A DNA stretch of 6,902 nucleotides from Nitrososphaeria archaeon. Lineage in GTDB: Archaea; Thermoproteota; Nitrososphaeria; Conexivisphaerales; UBA164. Below the pieces are notes generated by a model. The model was not told the DNA's origin. It did not search any database and worked only from the letters and a program-made list of their open reading frames with translations. Below, piece after piece: positions 1 to 5,851 of this stretch. Each line of letters begins with the position of its first letter. Within the stretch, counting starts at the first letter, position 1. The DNA is taken from NCBI GenBank assembly GCA_029775955.1, contig JARVJW010000116.1, forward strand, positions 1 to 6,902, given 5' to 3'. Position numbers and translations under genes: made by a program.

Positions 1-5
1 AAAAA

Positions 6-17
6 CTTTTAAACTTA
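6..17 (+). promoter_or_regulatory. TATA-like promoter box for the histidine phosphatase gene
   Basis: The AT-rich stretch CTTTTAAACTTA ends 19 bases before the ATG at 36, and its TTTTAA core (7-12) lies about 24-29 bases before it. An archaeal TATA box usually sits about 25 bases before the transcription start, so the mRNA would begin at or very near the ATG (leaderless). The same ACTTTTAA word is found at a matching distance before rpl10e. No Shine-Dalgarno site is seen. The window edge hides any upstream B-recognition element. Confidence 0.5.
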
Positions 18-35
18 TTTATTTTATAATTAAGA

Positions 36-635
36 ATGTTAGCGTATTTTATAAGGCATGGGGAATCTGAAACTAACGTAAGTGGGCATTTCCCTGATGA
101 TTATTTAAAAAGCCCCCATCTAACTGAAAAGGGGAAAAGGCAGGCAGAAGAAGCTGCAGATATGATATCAAAAATTAACATAGACATTATCTTTTCAAGT
201 CCAATGCCTAGAGCAGTCGAAACATCACAAATATTATCAGAAAAAACAGGTGTTAAAATCACAATAGACCAGCTATTAAAGGAAGTTGAGTTAGGAAACC
301 TAAAGGGGAAAAGGACGTCAGAAATCTTTACTTCAGATCCAGACTGGTTTAATGAATATTTCGTTGAGGGTAACAGGTATGGTATTGAAAAATATGATAA
401 AATACAGGAACGGATGATACATTCTTTGCAGAATGCCAGAGATGCTGGTTACAAGTCAGCGGTTTTTGTCAGTCATCTAGAACCAATAAGATCATTGGTG
501 GCTGCAGCAATGGGGATTGGCGGCCAAGCTGTTAGAAAAGTCAAGATTTACAATGCCTCAATTACTATATTTAAATATGAATATAGTATTGAATTATATG
601 CAGTTAATGTGCGCCCTTTGAGGGACTACATTTAA
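36..635 (+). CDS. Histidine phosphatase superfamily protein (phosphoglycerate mutase-like)
   Basis: This 199-residue protein belongs to the histidine phosphatase (RHG) superfamily, cytosolic enzymes that remove phosphate through a phospho-histidine intermediate. The N-terminus reads FIRHGES with R7, H8 (the nucleophile), G9 and E10. SSPMPRAVET follows at 54-63 with R59 of the phosphate pocket. The E83/E85 region (KEVELGNLKGK) fits the proton donor loop, and H147 in VSHLEP is the second catalytic histidine. All core residues are present and the length is normal for the single-domain family, so it is probably active. The substrate cannot be told: phosphoglycerate mutase, alpha-ribazole phosphatase and broad phosphatases share this core. 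The start is supported because the RHG motif lies seven residues in, as usual, and a TATA-like box sits about 25 bases upstream. It appears to be transcribed alone; 72 bases separate it from the next gene. Confidence 0.88.
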   Translation: MLAYFIRHGESETNVSGHFPDDYLKSPHLTEKGKRQAEEAADMISKINIDIIFSSPMPRAVETSQILSEKTGVKITIDQLLKEVELGNLKGKRTSEIFTSDPDWFNEYFVEGNRYGIEKYDKIQERMIHSLQNARDAGYKSAVFVSHLEPIRSLVAAAMGIGGQAVRKVKIYNASITIFKYEYSIELYAVNVRPLRDYI

Positions 636-707
636 GTTCAGATATTGACAAAAAAAATTAGCTAATAGATAAATTAAATCAAACATAAATGATTATACAA
701 GAAGGAT

Positions 708-1040
708 ATGCATATTGTGAATCATCAAATGTTAGATAAAAGTACAATAAATGAAATTTTAAAGATGAAAATGGAGGACATGATGGTTATTTATGATTAT
801 GAAAAAGGATTGGGATTTGTTAGTCCAGCGTTAAAGGGGTTGTTTAAGGAAAGCAAAAACACAAAAAGCCTTGCAAGAATAGGTGCTCTGCTCATTGCGA
901 TACCTGATCCCATCACTGATGTGCCTGGTGTGTTGCTTTTGGTTATGGCCAAGGTCATAGAAAGAAATAAGGGTATCAATATTCAAGAAATTTCCAGAGA
1001 ATTTAATAATACATTAAATGGATTGAAAGATATCATTTAG
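708..1040 (+). CDS. Small hypothetical protein with two short hydrophobic segments
   Basis: I do not recognise this 110-residue protein. The N-terminal ~50 residues are mixed and charged. Residues 55-66 (LARIGALLIAIP) and 73-84 (PGVLLLVMAKVI) are hydrophobic and are joined by the proline-rich turn PDPITDVPG, which resembles a membrane hairpin or a buried helical pair. The C-terminus is a charged, probably helical tail. There is no signal peptide or metal-binding motif. The ATG at 708 has GAAGGA two bases upstream, too close for a normal Shine-Dalgarno site; an in-frame ATG at 729 (Met8) is an alternative. Its last 27 bases overlap the 3' end of cca on the opposite strand. That it is a real gene rests on the composed-looking protein and on being the only long plus-strand frame here. 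Confidence 0.6.
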   Translation: MHIVNHQMLDKSTINEILKMKMEDMMVIYDYEKGLGFVSPALKGLFKESKNTKSLARIGALLIAIPDPITDVPGVLLLVMAKVIERNKGINIQEISREFNNTLNGLKDII

Positions 1041-2318
1041 AGACCCTTTTATCGCACTATAATATTCTTTATTATTTAATTTCTTAGAATAATTGACGAT
1101 TTTAGCTGTTTTTAAGCTATAAATTAAACCTCGAGCAATTCCTGCTTCGACAGGCCTTTTAAGCACATGCTCAATAACGGCATGAACATCATAAAGTTTC
1201 CTTTTATTTACAGAATAAATTTTCATGTCATCACCAATAAAAATATTTTTATTTAATTTAGTGAATTCTAATGAGGCCTTGATGTTTTCAGCCGGTGGAC
1301 CAGCCTTAATTTTAACATGTGAACGCTTAAATGTAACAAGAAAAGTGAAGCTTACCCAACCATTACTTTCGTATATTGTAAATGTTATAGGTCCAAACCC
1401 CTCAAAATTTAGCTCATTAAATATGGCTCTGCACGATTTTAGATATTCACTCCACCTTATTTCCTCAACTTTATCCGGGGCTTTAAAGACAATGCTTACA
1501 GTGCTGGATGCAAAAGTTCGATCAAATTTTTTGTGTTTCTTCCTAAAAAATGATAACGATGGAGTCTCAAGAAACTTGCCTGCAAGCAGCTGAAATTTAG
1601 CTATATTTGATGGCCGTATTGCTGCTGCAAGGTTCCTACTATTGTCAACAGGGTCCAGTATAGTTATAGGGGTGTTAAATGTTTGGGATGGTTTACCTAA
1701 TAGGCTAATAACTGTGCCTCTTTTCCAGCCTTTAACGCCATTTATGACTTCTAAGAATGAGCCATATTTTACTGTAAGAATTTCAGTGACATACCCACTG
1801 AAACCACCAATTCGTATTTCTGCACCATAAATGCCATTTGCTTTGAGAAATAATTTTAATACCCTTACCTGTTTTTTAGTTTCTTCATTTAGCATTTGTT
1901 TCAATAGTAATGTATGAAACCTGCTCCTGTCCATGCTTGTTATCCATACGCCTTGTTTTGTGTCAGCGCATGGAACCAGATTTACAGTAATACCATTTAC
2001 AATACCCTCAAGGTAAGGATGTTCTGCAAATCTTTTCCAGTGCGGAAATTCACTGAGAATAACTTCTGCGTCTTCTAGTCCTCTTTGGTTTATTTTATCA
2101 GCTCCCCAATCAGGTGGATACATCATAAAAAAATCTACGTCGGCATCTCCTGATAACCATGTATCCCTTGCATAAGACCCTCCTATTTCATATTTTATCA
2201 TTTTAGCTTGCAGATGTTCTTCAACTTGTTGCACAGCTGTGTCTAATTTTAGCCTTTCCTCATTACTTGGTGTTACAAAACCTGAGACTTCTTTTATAAT
2301 ATTAAATATATCTTGCAT
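1014..2318 (-). CDS. cca: CCA tRNA nucleotidyltransferase, archaeal class I
   Basis: This enzyme adds or repairs the 3' terminal CCA of tRNAs using CTP and ATP, without a nucleic acid template. The 434 residues match the usual archaeal length. The nucleotidyltransferase head has GGSYARDTW at 46-54 and the metal-binding pair D60 and D62 (GDADVDFF). AEHPYLEG (98-105) follows, and then FLKANGIYGAEIRIGG with FSGYVTEILTVKYGSF (about 157-188) as in the archaeal central domain. One oddity: the third catalytic carboxylate, expected as Asp in a G-V-x-V-D-V-V-P-C type motif (Asp110 in the Archaeoglobus enzyme, from memory), reads Asn113 in GITVNLVPC. The codon is AAT at 1980-1982. The gene ends the rpl10e-dph2-cca operon, 33 bases after dph2. 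No clear Shine-Dalgarno site precedes its ATG. Its 3' end overlaps a convergent small gene by 27 bases. Confidence 0.93.
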   Translation of the reverse strand: MQDIFNIIKEVSGFVTPSNEERLKLDTAVQQVEEHLQAKMIKYEIGGSYARDTWLSGDADVDFFMMYPPDWGADKINQRGLEDAEVILSEFPHWKRFAEHPYLEGIVNGITVNLVPCADTKQGVWITSMDRSRFHTLLLKQMLNEETKKQVRVLKLFLKANGIYGAEIRIGGFSGYVTEILTVKYGSFLEVINGVKGWKRGTVISLLGKPSQTFNTPITILDPVDNSRNLAAAIRPSNIAKFQLLAGKFLETPSLSFFRKKHKKFDRTFASSTVSIVFKAPDKVEEIRWSEYLKSCRAIFNELNFEGFGPITFTIYESNGWVSFTFLVTFKRSHVKIKAGPPAENIKASLEFTKLNKNIFIGDDMKIYSVNKRKLYDVHAVIEHVLKRPVEAGIARGLIYSLKTAKIVNYSKKLNNKEYYSAIKGSLNDIFQSI

Positions 2319-2351
2319 GATATATGGTTATTTACATTTGGTAATTAGCTT

Positions 2352-3350
2352 TTAGTATAGAACTGACATTTTGTATGGGTTTCCCAATTCCATTTTGTTG
2401 AGAATCCTAAGTAAACCAAGCCCTTCTGGATATGAAAGCACTGGCCTGTCAAATCCGCGATCTGCCATCGGAATCCTAGGACATGCCATTTCCACAAATG
2501 CATCAAATCCCCTTATTGCATTAAGTTTCCAGGGCACTACTTCCCTTATTGCAAGCACAGCAGACTCCTTTCCAATTGATATTAACCTTTTAGATATCCA
2601 TCTAGCTTTTTTGTAAAACATCTGACCGTCCTTTAATCCTACAATTACCCCTATTTTATTTGCATTTTTTGCAAGCATTATTCTAGCAACAGCGGCTTTG
2701 TATAGTATTCCAGCTGTCTTACTTACGTCTTCGACAGTGCCAGTGTGAGGGTCAGCCATTACTGTTGTTTTTTCTGAAGAGAGTGCTAGGCCGGCAGCAT
2801 GAAATGGACTTTGACCAACAAATACTAGTATATCAGCTTCCCTTGCCAAAACGGCTGAATAATAATTGCACCCAAATACCTGGCCCTCAAACATGCCTGG
2901 AAAGGCTCCAGATTCAATTGCCTTTATTCCCAATGATTTTAGGTCATTTTTTAGGTTTTTTGTTACATCTTTATAATTGCTTGTTGTAAAAAATGCTGGC
3001 TTTGTAAATCTTGTATTTTTCAGATATTTAAAAAGTTCTGATGCCAATTTACCTGTTTCAAGTTCATATTGTGCGTCAATTAGGTAAACTTTACCTATGC
3101 TTTCCACAGCTGTAGCATGGCCAACGTTAAAAATCAGATCTAAATTCAATAGCTGTAAGTCAGCCACATTTAAATCGCAGGTGCCATAACTAGGTTCTCC
3201 AAATATTACGCTTTCAACATTAAAGCTTTCAACATATGCAGCAAGTTCAGGGAGAACATTTAGAAGCCCATCTGGTGCAGCAAGACCGACACGCTTGGGC
3301 TTCTCCCGTTCTATTATATCTTTAATTTTTTGCCTGTCCAGTTTGAGCAA
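2352..3350 (-). CDS. dph2: Diphthamide biosynthesis enzyme Dph2 (archaeal type)
   Basis: Archaeal Dph2 carries a [4Fe-4S] cluster, cleaves S-adenosylmethionine and transfers the 3-amino-3-carboxypropyl group to a histidine of elongation factor 2, the first step of diphthamide synthesis. The 332-residue protein has the three cluster cysteines, one per domain: C58 in GEPSYGTCDLN, C161 in FGCNYYSAV and C290 in VEMACPRIP. These spacings closely match the Pyrococcus enzyme (C59, C163, C287, from memory). Other family-like stretches are VGLAAPDGLL (21-30) and FVGQSPFHAAG (177-187). The start is a TTG at 3348-3350, inside the 3' end of rpl10e (29-base overlap), which suggests translational coupling. 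It fits because it places C58 at the expected distance. A small inverted repeat covers this start codon. Confidence 0.93.
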   Translation of the reverse strand: MLKLDRQKIKDIIEREKPKRVGLAAPDGLLNVLPELAAYVESFNVESVIFGEPSYGTCDLNVADLQLLNLDLIFNVGHATAVESIGKVYLIDAQYELETGKLASELFKYLKNTRFTKPAFFTTSNYKDVTKNLKNDLKSLGIKAIESGAFPGMFEGQVFGCNYYSAVLAREADILVFVGQSPFHAAGLALSSEKTTVMADPHTGTVEDVSKTAGILYKAAVARIMLAKNANKIGVIVGLKDGQMFYKKARWISKRLISIGKESAVLAIREVVPWKLNAIRGFDAFVEMACPRIPMADRGFDRPVLSYPEGLGLLRILNKMELGNPYKMSVLY

Positions 3351-3837
3351 TGCTCAGAACTTCCATCCGAGTTTTCATTGGAAGCTTACTTCGTGCTATT
3401 TTCATTGCTTTCTTTGCCTTGTCAAGATTTTCTTTTTTTATATATATTTCCAGTATAGGATCATTACTTTCAATTCTCGCTGCAAGCCCAATAGGTTTTC
3501 CAAAAGCTCTTCTCATTCCTTCTGATAGCCTATCTGCACCAGCAGTTGCAATCATTTTGTTTTCACGTAATATCACATGTGGATAAGGAACTAATTTAAG
3601 AAAATATGCACTCTCCCCCAGAGGCTCAATTATCTTATTAGCAGCTACCCTGGATGCTTCCAGCGCATTTTGCCTGACCTGAACTTTTTCCTCTGAGTAT
3701 AATCTAACAATATAATCATAGTCCTTTGTAAGGCTTCCCATGGTAAACTTCGCTATTCTTAAACTAGGAATTGCATCTATATATTCCCTTCTTACATATG
3801 GCATTCCCTTTGGCTCCCTATAATTTCTACCCTTCAA
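3322..3837 (-). CDS. rpl10e: 50S ribosomal protein L10e (uL16 family)
   Basis: L10e is the archaeal/eukaryotic uL16 protein, bound to 23S rRNA near the tRNA-binding centre and needed for late 50S assembly and EF-2 function. The 171 residues carry YVRREYID (14-21), then YFLKLVPYPHVILRE and GADRLSEGMRRAFGKP, all hallmarks of this family; the length is typical of archaea. The start is a TTG at 3835-3837. No ATG lies in frame between it and the upstream stop; the next internal ATG (Met12) would remove conserved-looking residues just before YVRREY. A TATA-like box ends 26 bases upstream, so the message is probably leaderless. It is the first gene of the operon with dph2 and cca. Confidence 0.95.
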   Translation of the reverse strand: MKGRNYREPKGMPYVRREYIDAIPSLRIAKFTMGSLTKDYDYIVRLYSEEKVQVRQNALEASRVAANKIIEPLGESAYFLKLVPYPHVILRENKMIATAGADRLSEGMRRAFGKPIGLAARIESNDPILEIYIKKENLDKAKKAMKIARSKLPMKTRMEVLSIAQTGQAKN

Positions 3838-3862
3838 CTTACATTCCCTGCGAATCTCTCTC

Positions 3863-3870
3863 TTAAAAGT
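3863..3870 (-). promoter_or_regulatory. TATA-like promoter box of the rpl10e-dph2-cca operon
   Basis: Read on the minus strand this is ACTTTTAA, preceded by a purine-rich AAAGGAAG that could serve as a B-recognition element. Its end lies 26 bases before the TTG start of rpl10e, the distance expected for leaderless transcription. The same word occurs before the gene at 36. The mobile-element debris begins only about 25 bases further upstream. Confidence 0.55.
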
Positions 3871-3887
3871 CTTCCTTTAACTATGTT

Positions 3888-3896
3888 GCATAAATT
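3888..3896 (+). repeat. 9-bp direct repeat, left copy (possible target-site duplication)
   Basis: GCATAAATT occurs here and again at 5578-5586 in the same orientation. The two copies bracket the 1.68-kb block of decayed coding sequence, as a target-site duplication would. The repeat is short and AT-rich, and I see no convincing terminal inverted repeats just inside it, so chance is possible. Confidence 0.3.
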
Positions 3897-3920
3897 GATT
3901 GTTCTCAGCTAATGAGCAAA

Positions 3921-4671
3921 TTAATTGTGCCCCTTCATCCAGCTTACCCTCGTGCCACCCCGATGCGCCTCCACAACATTATATGTGAAAATGGTCATTA
4001 TTTCATTGAATATTCTTAAATCAAGCGCTGATGACATGTATTCTTTTAACATTAACAAACACCGCTTCCGCCCCTGTCCATACCTATTTTTCCATGCAGT
4101 TGGATAATTGAGGAACTCTCTAACTGCCTTTAACCTAACTCGATTTTCCGGAGTTGGTTACAGACTCGCTCATGGCTGCATTGATCCCTGGAATCATAGG
4201 CCGAATCACCGAACGCCTTTTTGTTCATTGCACCAAGCTTGCTGAACTGCTTCCAGTCAACGCTCACCTGTTACCTCCACGCTGGTTATGAGGTGATTCA
4301 CATTAAATGTGAAGCTTTACCTATCCTTTCCTCGCTTTACCCATTCACACCTGTTGAATATCTTGATGAGCCGATTGCCATGCCAGCAGGATTATCCTTG
4401 TCATACTCCAAGCGGAACCCTTAGCCCCTTCCCCATACTGTCCTGGCTTCCCATATTTCACCAAGCATCTCGGTCTGCCTGTAGTCCAAAGTACTCCTTT
4501 ACGGCCAGTAGCATCAGTGCATCAGAGTAGGCATAGGGCTTTCCCCCTCTTTATTGTGTACGCTGTATCCCTTATTGCCGCAAGAATGTCATTGTGTCGG
4601 TCCTCATGAAGGGCAACCTTATCAAATACTTTAACCTTCAGTTTCCTCCTTCCATTGAAGTTATATGACAG
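3921..4671 (-). pseudogene. Degraded DDE transposase (IS5-like), multiple frameshifts
   Basis: The N-terminal part reads from 4671 (NFNGRRKLKVKVFDK, then EDRHNDILAAIRDTAYTIKR), shifts frame near 4536 (YAYSDALMLLAVKEYFGL) and again near 4486 (DYRQTEMLGEIWEA). Y-x-Q-T-E after a 'SDALMLLAVKEYFGLDYRQTE' like stretch is typical of the N-terminus of IS5-type transposases. IKIFNRCEWVKRGKDR (about 4367-4323) fits the region after the first catalytic Asp, which is itself not readable. DWKQFSKLGAMNKKAFGDSAYDS (from 4258) contains the second catalytic Asp (GAT, 4207-4205). The catalytic Glu region GAEAVFVNVKRI is in one frame at 4074-4039 (GAA, 4068-4066), while AVREFLNYP and EYMSSALDLRIFNEIM are in another that ends at TAA 3921-3923. 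At least five frame breaks make it inactive. The family call is from remembered motif patterns, so the exact IS family is uncertain. Confidence 0.72.
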
Positions 4672-4674
4672 TTA

Positions 4675-5577
4675 AATGTATTGCCATTATAGTCTGGATG
4701 GCTTCACTGTATCCTCTTCCTGATACTTAGCGTACCCTTTAAGCTCATCAATGGCCTTCATCCCCCTTTAATGCCTGCTTCTGGGAAGGTGTTAATACAT
4801 TACCTTCCATCCTCTTTGGCCTTATTCACCATATCCCTGAACGGCATATCATGCCTCAGTTTTGTGAATGTGGTCAAGCACATGATTTATGCTATTGTAG
4901 CTCTTCTGTTACGTTAAGTGCCCTCTAGATCAAACAGCTCTAAATGGCATCTTTGTCACAAGGTGTATGCCATGGAAGGTATGATAGTGCTAAGGTGAAC
5001 GAATCTGAAAACCTGACCTTTCCATCTACTGCCTCTTGAGCTCAGGGTTAACCCTGACCTCCTCAATTAACCTATTAACCTTTGGATATGTTCCATCAGT
5101 ACATGGTTCAAGCCTCCCAGACAGCTCCTTTGCGTTCTTAACCCCAAAAAGCAATTGAAGCATGTCTATGCCGTAAAGCCCACCCTTCACTAGGGGAGCC
5201 CTCTCACTGTCAGCATATATTTCAATATGGCATCCCAGTTAACTTGTATTCCCATGGCAACATGTTCTCCACATAATATGATGAACTGTTCATTGAAAGT
5301 GCAAGGACCAGGCCAACTGTCTATTGATGACCTGTTAATTGTCCCAGTACAGAATTGGCCTGACAAGACTTCCTGCAAACCATGCACTCCGAAGCCTTAC
5401 ATCAATAAATCGGTTATCAGCCTCGCATATGAACCCTATCATCCTTATGAATTGCAATAAGGGCACTTATCGCCTGAATCTGTGTTGCCGTCATAAAGCT
5501 GTGCAAGCTGTATAGGGCATGTACTCAGGTATTTCTTTATGGTCAAAGAATTCACGGCAATATATTGTTGCGCCAAC
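4675..5577 (-). pseudogene. Decayed coding region of unknown identity
   Basis: I do not recognise this protein. Readable pieces on the minus strand, in order: IYCREFFDHKEIPEYMPYTA (5565-5506); MTATQIQAISALIAIHKDD (from 5494), which joins by a frameshift near 5435 to GFICEADNRFIDVRLRSAW and FAGSLVRPILYWD (to 5341); INWDAILK-like sequence in the 65-residue frame 5190-5387; then the best piece, YADSERAPLVKGGLYGIDML through EEVRVNPELKRQ (5217-5029, stop 5026-5028). After that come VDGKVRFSDSFTLALSYLPW, KLRHDMPFRDMVNKAKEDGR, VLTPSQKQALKG, KAIDELKGYAKYQEEDTV and AIQTIMAIHLTVI, which ends at a TAA near 4672. A different frame at 5520-5450 reads DKCPYCNS, a possible zinc-finger pair, so the correct frame there is uncertain. 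It may be a second transposase, or a host gene that died beside the insertion. Confidence 0.45.
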
Positions 5578-5586
5578 GCATAAATT
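5578..5586 (+). repeat. 9-bp direct repeat, right copy (possible target-site duplication)
   Basis: This is the second copy of GCATAAATT; the first is at 3888-3896. The bases after each copy remain loosely alike (GATTGTT against ATGTTGA), which could mean a longer, worn duplication or chance similarity between AT-rich intergenic stretches. Confidence 0.3.
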
Positions 5587-5620
5587 ATGTTGAAAAAATA
5601 ATTGATAAATTGGTCAACAT
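5587..5620. promoter_or_regulatory. Inverted repeat upstream of the MFS gene (possible operator)
   Basis: The arms ATGTTGA (5587-5593) and TCAACAT (5614-5620) are perfect 7-bp inverted repeats separated by 20 AT-rich bases, about 40 bases before the TATA box of the transporter gene. It could be a regulator binding site; no specific regulator can be named. Confidence 0.25.
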
Positions 5621-5658
5621 GTTTATAGAGGCATCACCACTGGCATTAACAGTAAATC

Positions 5659-5666
5659 TTATATAT
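5659..5666 (+). promoter_or_regulatory. TATA box of the MFS transporter gene
   Basis: TTATATAT ends 27 bases before the ATG at 5693, the usual layout for a leaderless archaeal message. The spacer contains a run of ATTT units (5671-5686), so the distance from TATA box to start could change by repeat slippage. Confidence 0.55.
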
Positions 5667-5692
5667 TATTATTTATTTATTTATTTTACTTT

Positions 5693-5851
5693 ATGTCGTC
5701 AGATAAAGCCGTTTTTAAGAGTCTTGATGAATCAAAGACTGCATCCACGCATTTGGGCATATCTCTGATTTCCGCAATGGGAACTTTCCTTGATGGTTAT
5801 GATATTTCAATAATTGGGGTTAGAAACAGCCACGATGATCTTTATAAGTAA
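5693..5851 (+). pseudogene. 5' fragment of an MFS transporter gene, cut by a mobile element
   Basis: The frame begins MSSDKAVFKSLDESK and reaches HLGISLISAMGTFLDGYDIS followed by IIGV. The G-x-F-L-D-G-Y-D-x-S-I-I-G pattern at residues 30-42 is typical of the first transmembrane segment of major facilitator superfamily metabolite or sugar transporters; the polar first ~20 residues fit the cytoplasmic N-terminus. A full protein would have about 12 segments and over 400 residues. Here the likeness ends at G42/V43 (about 5818-5821); the frame then reads RNSHDDLYK and stops at 5849-5851. The lost part begins just where sequence leading to tnpB starts, so the simplest reading is an insertion into the transporter gene. 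The rest may lie beyond the right edge. The substrate cannot be told. Confidence 0.68.

Larger units (their letters stand above)
3897..5577. mobile_element. Decayed insertion-sequence island (about 1.7 kb, no intact gene)
   Basis: No normal-length frame is open on either strand here, yet short protein-like stretches follow one another on the minus strand in changing frames. The sequence is visibly richer in G+C than the operon beside it. The left half is a broken DDE transposase; the right half is unidentified decayed coding sequence. Whether this is one element, two nested elements or an element beside a dead host gene cannot be decided. The 9-bp repeat GCATAAATT lies at both edges. The boundaries given assume that repeat is a target duplication; otherwise they are approximate. 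Confidence 0.5.

Noticed and set aside
636..707. Terminator after the phosphatase gene
   Set aside because: The run there is A-rich on the coding strand (CAAAAAAAATTA), not a T-rich release signal, and no hairpin is seen.
1225..1830. Plus-strand open frames at 1225-1593 and 1642-1830
   Set aside because: They lie antisense within the conserved cca gene and their proteins look like nothing known; they are shadows.
2371..3586. Plus-strand open frames opposite dph2 and rpl10e
   Set aside because: Both minus-strand genes are clearly recognised with their key residues; the opposite frames are by-products.
5227..5460. 77-codon plus-strand open frame
   Set aside because: The minus strand of the same bases gives better protein-like pieces (FICEADNRFIDV, FAGSLVRPILYWD) that fit neighbouring debris; the plus frame has no promoter and no recognisable motif.
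3897..5577. CRISPR array, tRNA or rRNA gene in the gene-poor block
   Set aside because: I saw no regularly spaced repeats, no cloverleaf with a T-loop motif and no rRNA-like conserved stretch; decayed protein coding explains the sequence better.
3897..5577. Terminal inverted repeats for the DDE element
   Set aside because: The ends just inside the 9-bp repeats (GATTGTTCTCAGC and, reversed, GTTGGCGCAACAA) match too poorly to call.
5565..5768. 67-codon plus-strand open frame
   Set aside because: It crosses the AT-rich promoter region and overlaps the MFS start in another frame; its hydrophobic look comes from the T-rich spacer.
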